From Galeopsis tetrahit (lineage: Eukaryota; Streptophyta; Magnoliopsida; Lamiales; Lamiaceae): DNA of 64,000 nucleotides. The translations under genes were made by a program, and so were the position numbers. The notes under the pieces are model-generated. The model had not been told where the DNA came from, ran no database searches, and was given only the letters and a program-made list of their open reading frames with translations. Location of the stretch: NCBI GenBank assembly GCA_963675135.1, contig OY776125.1, positions 24,788,565-24,852,564 on the forward strand, read 5' to 3'. Below are positions 10,689 through 22,177 of this stretch, piece by piece. Numbering within the stretch: the stretch's first letter is position 1; every line of letters begins with the position of its first letter.

Positions 10689-11810
10689 GGCGCAGGCTAT
10701 ATACCCCTCCAACTTTGTTAAATATACTCTCTAAATACATGTACTCCCTTTAAAAGTGACGAATATTAGATGTATTTCCCCCAAATTATCTATTATGCAA
10801 TTTTCTTTTTTTTTTAATCAATTTTAACACATATACCCCTTAAACTCTAATTTCTCCATTCATCTTCTTCTTCCCACCCCACCCCACCGCTGACGGCCCC
10901 GTTGCCCCACCCCACAGCCGTCGACCTCGGCCCCCGTCGCCCCACCCCAGCCCCTCTAGGCCACCGCCCCCTTTTTTCTTCTTTTTTTTTTCTTGCAGTT
11001 TTGTGCCGCTGTGCCCTAGGCCGCAACTGCTCGCCCCTTGTTTTTAGGTTTTTTTTATAAAAAAATCTACAACACTCGCGGCCGCCTCACCTTCTTCTCC
11101 CTCCATTATCGCGGTCGGCCGCCTTCCCCTTTCCCTCCGTTCTCGCGGCCGTCCCCACCCCACAAATCGACCGTCGCTGCCCTCCCCTCCATTCTCGCGG
11201 TCGCGGCCGCCTCTCCCTCAATTCTCGTGACCGTCGCCGCCCGCCTCTATCCCTCCAATTTCAGGTTTTTTTTTTCAATTTCGACAAACCAGTGTCGAGT
11301 AGATACACTATTATCAACGAAAAGTTGTCCACAATAGTGCATCTACTCGACACTAGTTTGTCGAAAGATTTTTAAAAAATTGAAATTTTTTCAACAAATA
11401 TGTGTCGATAGTATATATTCTTCTCAACAAATTGTTGTAGACGGTAATGCATACTATCAACACTGGTTTGTCGAAAATGTGTTTTTTATTTTTTTTGAAA
11501 TTTTTGTTGGCCAGATTATTCTTGGAATTTGGGTGCAAAGTGGTGGAATTTTTGTTGGTTTGTGGGCAAAATATTTTTTTAGTTATGTTTGTGTGGTGCT
11601 AGAGGTGATTGCCAGAGGCAATAGCGCCGGGGTGATTGCAGGAGGCGGCGACTATGTTATTAAGGTTAGGATTTAAAATGGGAAAGTGTATTTATTAGAC
11701 TAAATTTATTAAAAGGATAGTTTGGGTATTTTACATATTTATTAATTAATAAATGAGTATGGGAGTAGACTTAATAAAGTTTGGAGCCTTGGAGGGGTAT
11801 ATAGCCGGCC
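10689..11810. mobile_element. Mutator-like non-autonomous element B, inverted relative of A
   Basis: 1122 bp bounded by the exact 9-bp duplication TTTAAATTA (10680-10688 and 11811-11819). Ends read GGCGCAGGCTATATACCCCT on the left and, inverted, GGCCGGCTATATACCCCTCC on the right. It holds a GC-rich segment (about 10875-11260) and TCGAC-type hairpins (about 11280-11480). The subterminal sequence at about 10835-10890 is the reverse complement of that at about 10427-10480 in element A, so the two are relatives in opposite orientation. Confidence 0.83.
11280..11480. repeat. TCGAC-type inverted repeats in element B
   Basis: ACAAACCAGTGTCGAGTAGA is answered by its inverse near 11343-11362. A second pair (GTGTCGATAGTATA and TACTATCAACACTGG) follows at 11401-11470. 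The organisation resembles the hairpins of element A. Confidence 0.7.
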
Positions 11811-11878
11811 TTTAAATTAAGCTCGTCCTTCTTATGAAAAAAAGAAAAGAAAAAGGAATTGTACTCGTTTGGGCTCTT

Positions 11879-14715
11879 TTAATGACTGTTGAAATTTGGG
11901 CTCCAACCGGTGCCTTCGTGTATTAGTTTTCGGGTGTTCAAGATACTTCTCCATAAAAAGCTCGATTGGTATCCCATGGTTGCCGACTCAATATTGCCTC
12001 TAGGGAAATATCGGGCCTTGAGAATCCTCGTCGAGAGGGAGTTCTCATGATGTAAGAGTCTCCAATATTGCTTCCCAACCATGGCTATGTTGAAGAAATA
12101 CATTTCTCGAAAACCCAAACCTCCATTCTCCTTGGATCGTGAGATCTTCTCCCAACTAAGCCAATGAGTTTTCCTCTGTTCCGAGGTTGATACCCAATAG
12201 AAACGAGCAGCTACTTTCTCAATGTTCTCACAAAGTGCTTTAGGGAAAAGGAAGCAACTCATTGCGCAGTTTGGGATTGCTTGTACCACTGTCTTAATGA
12301 GGATCTCACGACCTGCCTTTGTGAGACTCTTCTTCTTCCAACCTTTTAGCTTGCAGATTACTCGGTCAACCACGGATTGAAAAATGACCTTTTTCCCACG
12401 GCCCACGACAGTGGGAAGCCCCAAATACTTTGACTGGTAAGGGACCGATTTAGCTCCAAGCAGTCTCTAAAAGCTAGCGGCAGCCTCTTCATCGATGTTC
12501 CTGCTTGTCGAGAGTTTCGACTTATCCAAAATGATACGTTGCCCCGAACCCTGCTCGTAAGTGTGGATAATATCCTTTGCCTTCTCGACTTTCCTCTGAT
12601 TTGCTCTAAGGAAAAGAATGTTATCATCCGCAAAGAGGAGGTGTGAAACTGGTGGCGCCTGACGAGCCACTTTAATGCCCTTGAGTTCCCCTCGAGTTTC
12701 CGCCTGACGAAGGAGGGAGGAGAAGCCTTCTGCACAAATCAAAAAGAGATAAGGGGACAGAGGGTCTCCTTGACGGAGACCCCTACTAGGTGTGAAAGAG
12801 GCAGTCGGGAATCCATTGATTAGTAAGGAATAGGACACCGTAGTAACACATCGCATAACCAAATCAATCCATCTACCATCAAATCCTAATTTATAACACA
12901 TAGCATGTAGGAAATTCCACTCAACTCTATCGTAGGCCTTGCTCATATCAAGTTTTAAGGCCATGAAACCCTTTTTACCATGTTTTTTATTTTTTAAGAA
13001 ATGAAAGACCTCAAAAGCTACCATGGCATTGTCTATTATGAGGCGGTTTGGAAGGAAGGCACTTTGGTTTGGGGAGATCACATTTTGGAGGGTGTTTTTT
13101 AGACGGTTTGCAATGGCTTTTGTAATAACTCTAAATACCACATTGCACAGGCTTATGGGGCGGAAGTCCTTTGGGGTTTCAGGGTTTTTGGTTTTTGGAA
13201 TGAGGACAATGAATGTATCATTGAGGGAGGTTGGGTCAATTCCGAAGTTTAGGATTTGCAAGCAAATATCAACAAAAGAATTACACACAGTAGGCCAGAA
13301 TTTCTGAAAAAATAAAGGAGGCATACCGTCGGGTCTAGGAGCTTTTGTAGGGTGCATTTGCTTCAATGCCCTTTTGATTTCGGATGCAGTGTAGGGTTGT
13401 AGTAGAGCTTCGTTCATGTCGGTTGTGACCTTAGGTTCGACTGCCTCGATGACGCGCTGCATAGTACAAGTGTTAACCGAAGAAAACAGCTCCCCAAAAT
13501 ATTCTCTCATCACCCTGCCAACCTCCTCATCACCCTCGACCCATCTGCCATCTCGATCTATTATTCAGGTCACCGTGTTTCGCCTCCTCCTCTGGGCTGC
13601 CTTGGCGTGAAAAAATGAGGTATTGCGGTCTCCATCTCTTAGCCATAGGGCCCTAGACCGATGAAACCACCATGTCTCCTCCTGTTTAAGTGCAGTATCG
13701 AGCTCGAGTTGTTTTTATTGGAGGGCCATCAGGATTTGCTGTGTTTGGGTCTGGGCTTGGAGGTACTCAATTTCATGCTTCAGTTGCTGGACTTTGTGTG
13801 GTACATTTCCAAATGTTCGGCGATCCCAAACCTTTAACTGATGTCCACAGTTTCTGATTCTTTCGGTTAAAGAGGCATTCTGGGGCTCCCTATTCCATCC
13901 TTGAGCCACAATATCACTACATTCGCCATTATCGATCCATATTTTTTCAAAACGGAAGAGTCTTCTTTGGCCTATACCCTCATGGGAACGAGGGTCTGCT
14001 TGTAAGATCTCCACGAAGATGGGTGCATGATCTGACCTTATGCTAGGTAAGTGGTGTACCCTCGAGTTTGGAAAAATTTGGCGCCAATCTGGATTCGCGA
14101 GAGCACGATCAAGCCGGACTTGGATATTCTCTTGGTCTGCTCTCCTGTTGCTCCAAGTGAATTTGTGTCCGAAGAAACCAAGGACTTGCAGTTGGAGATC
14201 CGAGGTTGTACTCCTGAATATATCCATTTGAGTTGTACGTTGTGGGTTTCCTCCGTCCTTTTCCCAAGACCACATGATCTCATTCATATCACCCACACAC
14301 ATCCACGGGGTGTTGTTCGGCGGGGCAACATGGTTCAATAAGGTGAAGGTTCTGTGACGCTCATGCCGGGTAGGCCAACCATAAATCCCAGAAAAATACC
14401 ATGCTAGGGTTCCATCTTCCTTTGTTACAGTAGTTGCTATGTGGTGTTGCGAAAAGCTATCAGGGTGACAATGAGATGGCTGCGCCAAAGGAGGCAAAGG
14501 CCTCCGCTCCTCCCGTTTCCAGTTCCTTAGCAGTCCACGGGGATCCAGCCTTCAAAGTGTAGGGTGGTTGTGTTGATGCGGTTCATCTGGGTACTTGAAA
14601 GTTTCGTTTCCATAAGAAAGACAATACCCGGTTCTTTCTCATGTAGGAGCTTCCTAAGTGCTCGAACTGTCGCTCGGTTCCCAAGCCCGCGGCAGTTCCA
14701 GCTTAGTGCATTCAT
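11879..14715 (-). pseudogene. LINE ORF2 pseudogene (endonuclease and reverse transcriptase)
   Basis: Begins MNALSWNCRGLGN at 14715, the typical start of a plant L1 endonuclease. It continues through ETK, GDMNE and SDHAP-type catalytic motifs. The RT domain lies at about 13513-12467, with the palm motif FADD near 12620-12640 and the fingers motif ahead of it. The frame is broken by in-frame stops (near 14527, 13715, 13566 and 12467) and at least one frameshift near 14460. The sequence stops matching at about 11900, so zf-RVT and RNase H are absent. It cannot encode a working enzyme. Confidence 0.8.
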
Positions 14716-15157
14716 TGTGCTCGGCGGGGCTGTCGGGCAGCCTCCGCCGTTGGTAGTGGTGAGGTGGAATCGTATGCTTCTACACTCGCCTTGCCTCTTT
14801 TGTCTCCGTACTCATCGCAACTCTCATGGTTCCACTTTCTCTTGTTTCCTAAGCAGCCTTTGGTTTCCTTTTGGGCTCCCGTACCTGTGGTATTTCTTTG
14901 TTTCACTATGATGCTTAGCTTTCTTCTTCTGGGACTTTGCATTTTTTCAGGTAGGGTATCTGGTGTCGGGTTCTTGTTTTATTCAAGCAGGTTTATTAGT
15001 TGGGAGATTGGGGTTATTGTGGGGTCGTAAAATTGAGTGGTGCTGTGCTTTTGATGTGTTTCGGTTTGTTTCGGGGTTGGGGTTAGTGTATTCGGGTTAC
15101 AGGTTTGGGTCTGGGGATGAAGTGTGGGGGTTTTGATTTTTTGGGCATTTATGTTTT
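14716..15157. other. LINE inter-ORF region
   Basis: Lies between the readable parts of ORF1 and ORF2 of the decayed LINE. It probably once belonged to the end of ORF1 or the inter-ORF spacer; nothing intact remains. Confidence 0.5.
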
Positions 15158-16259
15158 TTAGGTAGGTGTCAGCCAAGGTGGGAGCAGGATTATTGATGGT
15201 GGGTTTATTTGGGCACGTGGTGGTTTTGTAGGTGGGGTTTGGTGGTTGGTGGGGGTCGGTATAAAGAGGGGGTTTGGAAGTGATGTTGAGGGGGGTGTTG
15301 TTGAGGGGTTTCTCACCTTGTTTCTCACCGTGACGTGTTCCAGCTTCGATCTGGCCTCTTGTATTTTTGTTGGTTCAGATCTGTTTGTCTCAGTTGTAGT
15401 TTGCTCATCTTCCTCATGTGCTTCCTGGTTATCTTCCAAGATAATTTTACGGAAATTCTCGAAGATTCGGCGTCGAAGACTGTTGATTTCTTTTAAGCGG
15501 TTGTTGTGCTCCGTCGTGACAATCGGTTTCTTCAAGGGAGAGGCCCGCATCCATTCTCCGAAGGGTAGTTTGCTTTCTGGTATATCTGAGATCTTTTCTT
15601 CTCCTTCGACCAAATCACATTCCTTTTTCATATGGCCAAGAACTCCACATATGTAACAGAACAAATGTAGTCTCTCGTACTTGAACTTTATTCGAGCTGT
15701 GTTGGAGTTTCTCATTTCCAGATTTGTACCTTCTTTGAGGGGTTTCTGTGGGTCGACTAAGACTTTCACCCTAATGCTGCGAGAAAAGCCCTCCATTGAC
15801 AGTCGGTCAATCTCCATACTTCTCCACATTTTCCGGATATGAGTGTGATGAATTTCTCCTTTTGAGCCGTCGCCGGTAAATCGTACAGTCGGACCCAGAA
15901 TGGTACTCCGTCAAAGGCAACCGAGGATGGTTGTTCTCCTCTTCGAAGTTCCTTTAGGGCTAAGACGTTTTTTTTTCAAATAGCCAAGGTTCACGATTCA
16001 GCACCTCTTTCATATCTTGGTTAGATCGAAACTGGAAGGAGAAGAGGTTTTTGTCGATTTCAGCTGCTGTGAATCTCATTGAGGGGTTCATAGCTCTTTT
16101 CATTGTTTCAAGAAGCCCATACCCGTTGAACGTTTTCGATGTGATTACTCTTCCGATTAGACAGAGAGTGGACTGGTTTTCATCGTCCTCATCCTCCTCC
16201 AGTCGCACCGAGTCGCCGTCGTTCAGATCTTGTGTCGGGGAGGTTTTACTAGTCAACAT
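15158..16259 (-). pseudogene. LINE ORF1 pseudogene (DUF4283, CCHC knuckle)
   Basis: Starts MLTSKTSPTQDLNDGDSVRL at 16259 and shows a DUF4283-like RNA-binding region to about 15960. A different frame (15829-15158) then has the zinc knuckle CYICGVLGHMKKEC and a Pro/Thr-rich tail. The two halves need a frameshift between 15960 and 15829. The family role is binding of the element's RNA in a nucleoprotein particle. Confidence 0.75.
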
Positions 16260-16690
16260 TTGTACTAAGCTCTGAGTCTATGCGAGCTAGAAGAGCTTCC
16301 AGGTCACCGAGATTGAGGAGGCCCACCAAAAAGCCCTACACACGCGTCGTTCACCTGAGGGGTAGATGCAGAGTCCACCGGGCAAAGACCCGAGGGTCCC
16401 TCTGGTAGTACCTGCAGGGAGACAAGACGACACAAACAACAAAAGATGGTTAGGTAGATCAGACAAGACGAGTGACAATAAGAGAGGGTGGAGTGGTTTC
16501 GGGAGGGGTTATGGTAGAAAAGCCATAGAGTTTTATGGGGATCTGCTGGGTAAAGGAGGTGTAGGGAACATCCACCAGATTCAAGAAGAGAATACGCGCT
16601 GCCTCACAAGGAGAGACAAAACCCTGAGCCAAGAGGGACACTGTACAACTGTACCTGCAATAAGGAGCCATCTTTGTGTATGAGATAGAG

Positions 16691-17310
16691 GTGCATACAA
16701 TAAGGCCCCTCTGAGTTTGTCGTTAGAAATATTATTTTTTTTTTACTAAAAAATAGAATAATTATTGATTCCATGTTTGAAAGATAAAATTTTGAGTTAC
16801 TAGCATATGTAATACTAGCATATTTAAGAAAGCGCACAATATTTGTAGATTCGGTCAAATCGAGTCAAACAAATCTTTTAAAAAAAAAATTGTGTAAAGA
16901 TAATTAGATTTTTTTTCATAGGTGTGTGGTATTGTATGAGCAAATATGTTTTACTATAAATTGATAAAGGGTATATATGTGTTACAGTAACACATATTTG
17001 TCCTTACATTAATATATATTTGTCATTATATTAACACATGTAAGATATTAAAAAATGTGTTGCTACACGAACATAATCGTGTTACTTTATTTGAAAATGT
17101 GTGTTACTTTATAAAAAAAAGTGTGATTGACAGAGATAAAGTGTGATTTTTGGGAGTCATGGTAGTTCGTCCTTTTTTTTGTTGTGTGATTTTTGGGAGT
17201 CATAGTCGTCCATCCGTTAACCCACCTATGGTTGCACCGCCATTCACTCTTCTTCCATTTTTATGGTCAGTGTAGTCTTTTTCGAGTTCAAATTAACGAA
17301 ATAGAGAAAG
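16691..17310. other. AT-rich spacer with a short local duplication
   Basis: No gene. The phrase GTGTGATTTTTGGGAGTCAT occurs twice (about 17142 and 17185) about 45 bp apart. The right side grades into the GC-rich hAT-like repeat. Confidence 0.5.
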
Positions 17311-17633
17311 AGTGGGGGAAGTCAGCAATGGGGCAGAGCAGGGCGGGTATCTCAATATCCAAACCTGTCCCGCGCATATACGCATCTGCCCTGCCCTGCC
17401 CCATGATCTGCTACGGGGCAGCATTTTATGCCCTGCCCTGCTCTGCCCACGCTTGATATGGGGCAACATTTTTTAGTCTCGCCCCGCCCTGCCCTGCCCC
17501 AAGTCTCATTTTATATGTATATAAATTATTTAAAACGATATAAACTAAACATTAAAATTCATAATTAAACTAAACTGAAATAAATATTGGTATAAATTAG
17601 GGTTAATTAAATTATTATATATATATATATATA

Positions 17634-18394
17634 TGATGCGTCGAAAAAGAACGCGCTCGGATCTCAGCCGTTCCTTTGCGAGCACTATCGATCACGATCT
17701 CAATCACTCGTTCGCCTTTAACAATCCTCGTATGAATCTTCTCGTAAGTCCAAATTTGGCCTGCAAAAGTACACCGGAGGGGGCCTCCGGCGTAGAAACT
17801 CCGACGCTCAAGTCAGAACTTATCGTAGGCGAAATCAAAGAGAAATTCCCCTGTATATCTAGGGGAATTCCGGCGAATATCGTGAAGTCTCTCTTCACTA
17901 TTAGCGTATATTTTGTATGGCAGTGTGTATAATCAATAAAATGTGTGTGTCGTCATCATAACTTAATCCAGAATATGGAAATAACCTTCTTTATATACCT
18001 GGCCCCTCTCTGCGGAGAGGGGATGACTTCTTCTCCCTATATTCTTGGTCCCTTCCCAAGAATCCAGCTTCCAAGCCCCTCAAGAATCGGGCCTTCCCCT
18101 GAAGACTCGGTTTTGGAGCATATCATCCCCTATTTTCGTGGGTTTGACTCACTCATTTATCTTGACTAGGAAAGAGTGATTACGTGTTCCATATGTGGGC
18201 CTGATCTTTTCAGGCCCAAAGGCTATTAATTCCTCCGTATATGGGCCAAAGGCCCAATTTCTCTGATTCTTCTAATCAAGCCCAGGGGGTGTATTAATCC
18301 TGTTTCTTCAATATATTAACCTAATTACAGCTATCATAACTTATCCCGTTTCCACGTGTCGACTCCTCCAAGAGCGACATATTTATCTACATCA
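17634..18394 (-). repeat. 3' LTR of the gypsy element
   Basis: 761 bp, from TGATGCGTCG to TATCTACATCA in the plus direction, with inverted TGATG/CATCA termini. It differs from the other LTR by C versus T near 18350 (28756 in the other copy). It contains a perfect hairpin CCCCTCTC-TGCG-GAGAGGGG at 18003-18022. Confidence 0.93.
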
Positions 18395-18412
18395 ACCACT
18401 CCCCCCTACTCT
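18395..18412 (-). other. Polypurine tract of the gypsy element
   Basis: On the minus strand this reads AGAGTAGGGGGGAGTGGT directly before the 3' LTR. It is the expected primer for plus-strand DNA synthesis. Confidence 0.8.
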
Positions 18413-18910
18413 CATAAAATGAATAATTTTTAGGAGAGTAGGAAAATAATAACCCTGGGATAAATGCCAGAGAAATATTTCATTTCCTTTCTTGAGACTC
18501 AAAATACCTCTCGAAATATTCTTATTGATTTGATTCCCTCTAGTAATAATTACTTCTCAAAAAGCATTGGGTCTTTTACACTTCCACACGCAACTGTGCC
18601 CTTGAATCTCGTAATCACGCGCTTATATCCAACATCAAGCCGCCGTTTGTCTTTCACGCGTCTCTTAATTGGGAGGATCATTTAATTCTCCTCGATTCTC
18701 CCTCTTCTCTTTTCAGCGTAATCATTCAAAATTCATCTTTTCCACCAAAACCCTGTTTTCCTTTCATTTCAAGTTTATCTACTCTCTATCTTCGTTTTCA
18801 CCTCTACGATCTAACTTCTTCGTGCACGTCCAGCGGCCGTTTCGTCGTCACTCCTTAAAACCGACCTTTCTTCAGGTACCTATTCCTTCCTTTTTACTCT
18901 CATTTACACC

Positions 18911-20987
18911 ATGTCATCTTCTTCAGATTCCGTTTCAATGGAAAGTTCAACTTCCCATCCTCTTTCTATCTTTCCCGTAATCGATCCTGCTTTAAAAAAC
19001 ACCATCGCTGGTTCTTCCTTGCTTTCTTCTGAGCGCGTTGCCGCTTTTCTCCGGTCGGGAATCTTTCCCACCGATTACGCCGTTAGGGCCGCCCATAGGA
19101 GGGAACGCCCGAATTTTCCTGGTACTAACACCTTGGCCTTCTGGGAGGCTCAGTTGAAGGCAGGCCTCCGCTTCCCAATTCACCCTTATTTTTCTGAGAT
19201 CTCTACTTACCTACGCATACCCCTCAATCAATTCACCCCCAATGCTATTCGAGCAATGCTAGGTTTTTACATTTTGATGAAGGGGAATGGTGGTGAACCC
19301 TCAGCCCAGCTTTTTCTAACCCAGTACATGTGTAAGTATGCAGACGGGTTTTTCTATACTTCTGGCCGTCCTTCCAGGGCTGGAAAATTCATGGAGAAGC
19401 TCCATGAAGGAGTCCAAGACTGGAAGGACTATTACTTCTTTGTTACAAACCCCGTTCCTTGGGATTTTCCTCATGAAGGGTGGATTTATGAGAACCCTGG
19501 GGTGCCTCGTCCTCCTCTTTCTGTTTGTTCTTCTCTGAATTTGGATGTGATGAACCATCTAAATGACCATGTTGTTTCCACTCATCGCTTTTTTGATGTA
19601 ATGAGCATTTGCAAAAATCCTAGAGCCCTTTCTCATTTCGGTTTCGGTCGCCCCGATTACCCCCTAGGTCCCGACGATGGTAATTCCATCTCTTTTTCCT
19701 TAATATTGTCCTCATAATTCGAATTGCAGTGTTTATTAATGTCGTTTGTACTCCTTTATGCAGCTATGAGTTGGTTAACCCAAATTTCTCGCGATGCTGC
19801 TCCTCTCTCGATGGTTGCAAAGTCTCCAGCCCCTGAAAGCTCTTCAAAGGCCCCTGTCATTCCTTCCTCAGCGAAACCTGCCACTGGGTCCGTTGCTAAG
19901 CGCACCCGTTCCTCTACCGAGAAAACCATGGTCTCCGTCTTGCCTCCTGTCTCCGATGCCCCTAAGAAGAAGAAATCCAAAACCAAATCTTCCATGCCTA
20001 ATGTTGCTCCCGATGCTCCAGACGAAGTCAATGTTGACCATTTCTTGGCCTTTATAGAACGTTATACCCCGACTCCCGCTACCGAAGCCCTTAATGCTCT
20101 TTCTCCAGAAGAGCGAATTGTGCACGCCGCCCACAATTTCACACAGGTAGGTTTTCAATATGGATATTGCTTTGAATGACTCATAGAAGAGAATATAGAT
20201 ACCTTACTTCTTGATGTTGTTTCTTGTGTAGTTTGGTCTTCTGTTTTCCAACATGTCTGAAAGAGCCCTCCAGTCCCTCCAGCAGGTAGATGACCTCCAA
20301 AGTCAGGTAGAGCTGGAGAAGGTGAAGAAGGAGATACTCGATGCAGAACTACGGGACGCTAATCAGAGGTGTAAAACACTCCGAGCGACACTCTCTGGGG
20401 AGATTTCTTCGTTGAAGGAAGAGTTCGGTAAACAGGTTAAGCAGCTGGAGGTTACTCTTCCCCTGACTGGTATGAAATTATGCATAGAGTCCTTGTTTAC
20501 CTCTGCCATAGGTCAACAATTTCTAGGTACCTTGCATCAGGAGTGGTTGGAGGCCTTTCTTCAGAGCAGCAGTTTCCTAGGGGCCATGGGTGCATATATC
20601 CCTCACTTCATTGATCATGGGTTTTCTAATGCTGTGGCTGAACATTCTGCCCCTGGTTTTAATGGTCAGTATACCCGTGCTCTTCGACTGGATGAGCTAG
20701 ATACTCCCCCTAAGTTCCCCGGAGATGCGAAGGAAGATATCAACACTCCTTGGTGGTTGCCGGGGATGAGGAAGGCGATCTTGGAGCTGAAGGGTGCTGC
20801 TCGGAGTTTAGATGATTTGGCACCGGCGAAGGACATGACTTTTCCTGTTCACGTAGATAATCCAACTCCGGTGACTACTGTGGCAGCACACGCACTGGTG
20901 GAGAAGGCAGAGGGGGGTGATTCTAGCGGGCAAGCTGAGGAGATAGGAGCAGGTTCTGAGGGGAAGGATATCATTCCCCTCTCTTGA
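18911..20987 (+). CDS. Antisense spliced ORF of the gypsy element (putative gypsy-type domain)
   Basis: Three exons on the strand opposite gag-pol: 18911-19679, 19764-20146 and 20232-20987. Both introns (84 and 85 bp) have GT...AG borders and keep the frame, giving 635 residues. Exon 1 (residues 1-256) resembles the plant 'putative gypsy type transposon' domain (Pfam PF04195 as I recall it): FPIHPYFSEI, then LNQFTPNAIRAMLGFYIL. Exon 2 is Ser/Pro/Lys-rich with basic clusters (KKKKSKTKS), a possible nuclear signal. Exon 3 starts with a coiled coil and ends in an acidic Gly/Ser tail. No catalytic motif is seen; the function of these antisense ORFs is unknown. The frame is fully open, which argues for recent selection. 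The exon borders are inferred from sequence alone. Confidence 0.78.
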
Positions 20988-21442
20988 TAATTTCTCTGAC
21001 AACAATTCGATACTTTAAGACACTTTTTATTTTGTTAAGGCTCTAAGGCCTCTTTTGGTATTTTCCGGAGACTCCACACTCCGGGGTTTTCTTGTGGAGG
21101 GCCTAGGCATGGTGCCTTAGGTCTTTGGATATTCCTGCTTTTCTTTTGATATCGTACCTGCACAATTACTGTTTGGCATGCATACATATATCCCTAAATC
21201 TGTTGATTAGATGTGTAACACAATATTCATCCTGCTTATGCATCTAGCATGTTTTCATCATTTTATTAACACGTAAAGGCTCTAAAGCTCCTAGAGGAAC
21301 CTTAATGAGGAGATAGGGTTGATATCCCTGTACTTACTTGGCGATTTTGGTAGGGCTTCTAGTCTCTCCCTTAGTACTAGGGTTTTTAAAGATTACATCC
21401 CCCAGAGGTTAGGATCTCAGGGATCGTCTTTTCCCTTAGGCT
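20988..21442. other. Noncoding interior between the antisense ORF and the array
   Basis: No coding sequence. It would be the 3' UTR of an antisense transcript. Contains GGCTCTAAGGCC- and GGCTCTAAAGCTCC-type phrases repeated at about 21040 and 21278. Confidence 0.55.
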
Positions 21443-22177
21443 GTTTATACTCGTAAGAGTTAGTTTATACTCGTGAGAGTTAGTTTATACTCGTAAGAGT
21501 TAGTTTATACTCGTAAGAGTTCTTAGGGATTATACTCTCCCTGAAGTTGAAGTGTTTATACTCGTAAGAGTTAGTTTATACTCGTAAGAGTTCGTTTATA
21601 CTCGTGAGAGTTAGTTTATACTCGTAAGAGTTAGTTTATACTCGTAAGAGTTCTTAGGGATTATACTCTCCCTGAAGTTGAAGTGTTTATACTCGTAAGA
21701 GTTCTTAGGGATTATACTTTCCCTGAAGTTGAAGTGTTTATACTCGTAAGAGTTAGTTTATACTCGTAAGAGTTCGTTTATACTCGTGAGAGTTCGTTTA
21801 TACTCGTGAGAGTTAGTTTATACTCGTAAGAGTTCGTTTATACTCGTGAGAGTTCGTTTATACTCGTGAGAGTTAGTTTATACTCGTAAGAGTTAGTTTA
21901 TACTCGTAAGAGTTATTAGGGATTATACTCTCCCTGAAGTTGAAGTGTTTATACTCGTAAGAGTTATTAGGGATTATACTCTCCCTGAAGTTGAAGTGTT
22001 TATACTCGTAAGAGTTAGTTTATACTCGTAAGAGTTCGTTTATACTCGTGAGAGTTAGTTTATACTCGTAAGAGTTAGTTTATACTCGTAAGAGTTCGTT
22101 TATACTCGTAAGAGTTAGTTTATACTCGTAAGAGTTCGTTTATACTCGTAAGAGTTAGTTTATACTCGTGAGAGTTA
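21443..22177 (+). repeat. 29-copy tandem array of a 20-bp hairpin unit
   Basis: The unit GTTTATACTCGTAAGAGTTA recurs 29 times. Five interspersed spacers of about 32 bp carry the phrase GGGATTATACTCTCCCTGAA. Within every unit ACTC and GAGT can pair around a GTAA or GTGA loop (21 and 8 copies). Units differ almost only at that loop position and at the junction A/C base. Internal satellite-like arrays are known in Tat-lineage retrotransposons. Confidence 0.93.

Larger units (their letters stand above)
11879..16690 (-). mobile_element. Decayed L1-type LINE, 3' portion missing
   Basis: Minus-strand non-LTR retrotransposon with ORF1 (DUF4283 plus zinc knuckle) and ORF2 (APE-like endonuclease plus reverse transcriptase). 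The homology ends abruptly around 11900, just after the thumb/connector region and before the zf-RVT and RNase H domains, with no poly-A tract. Loss of the 3' end is atypical for LINEs, which are usually 5' truncated. The 5' limit is estimated: a GC-richer leader runs to about 16690. No target duplication was found. Confidence 0.75.

Noticed and set aside
11038..11337. Open frame with Ser/Pro-rich product in element B
   Set aside because: Same compositional artefact; no start context, no homology recognised.
15246..15656. 136-codon plus-strand frame in LINE ORF1 region
   Set aside because: Shadow of the minus-strand zinc-knuckle ORF.
16366..16683. 105-codon plus-strand frame upstream of the first LINE
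   Set aside because: Lies in the presumed LINE leader; no motif and an overlapping minus-strand frame of similar quality.
17633..17932. Plus-strand 99-codon frame, repeated at 28043-28338
   Set aside because: Pure LTR sequence occurring identically in both LTRs; chance frame.
21443..22177. Regular short repeats that might suggest a CRISPR array
   Set aside because: Units are tandem with no unique spacers, lie inside a plant retrotransposon, and no cas genes exist; they are internal satellite-like repeats.
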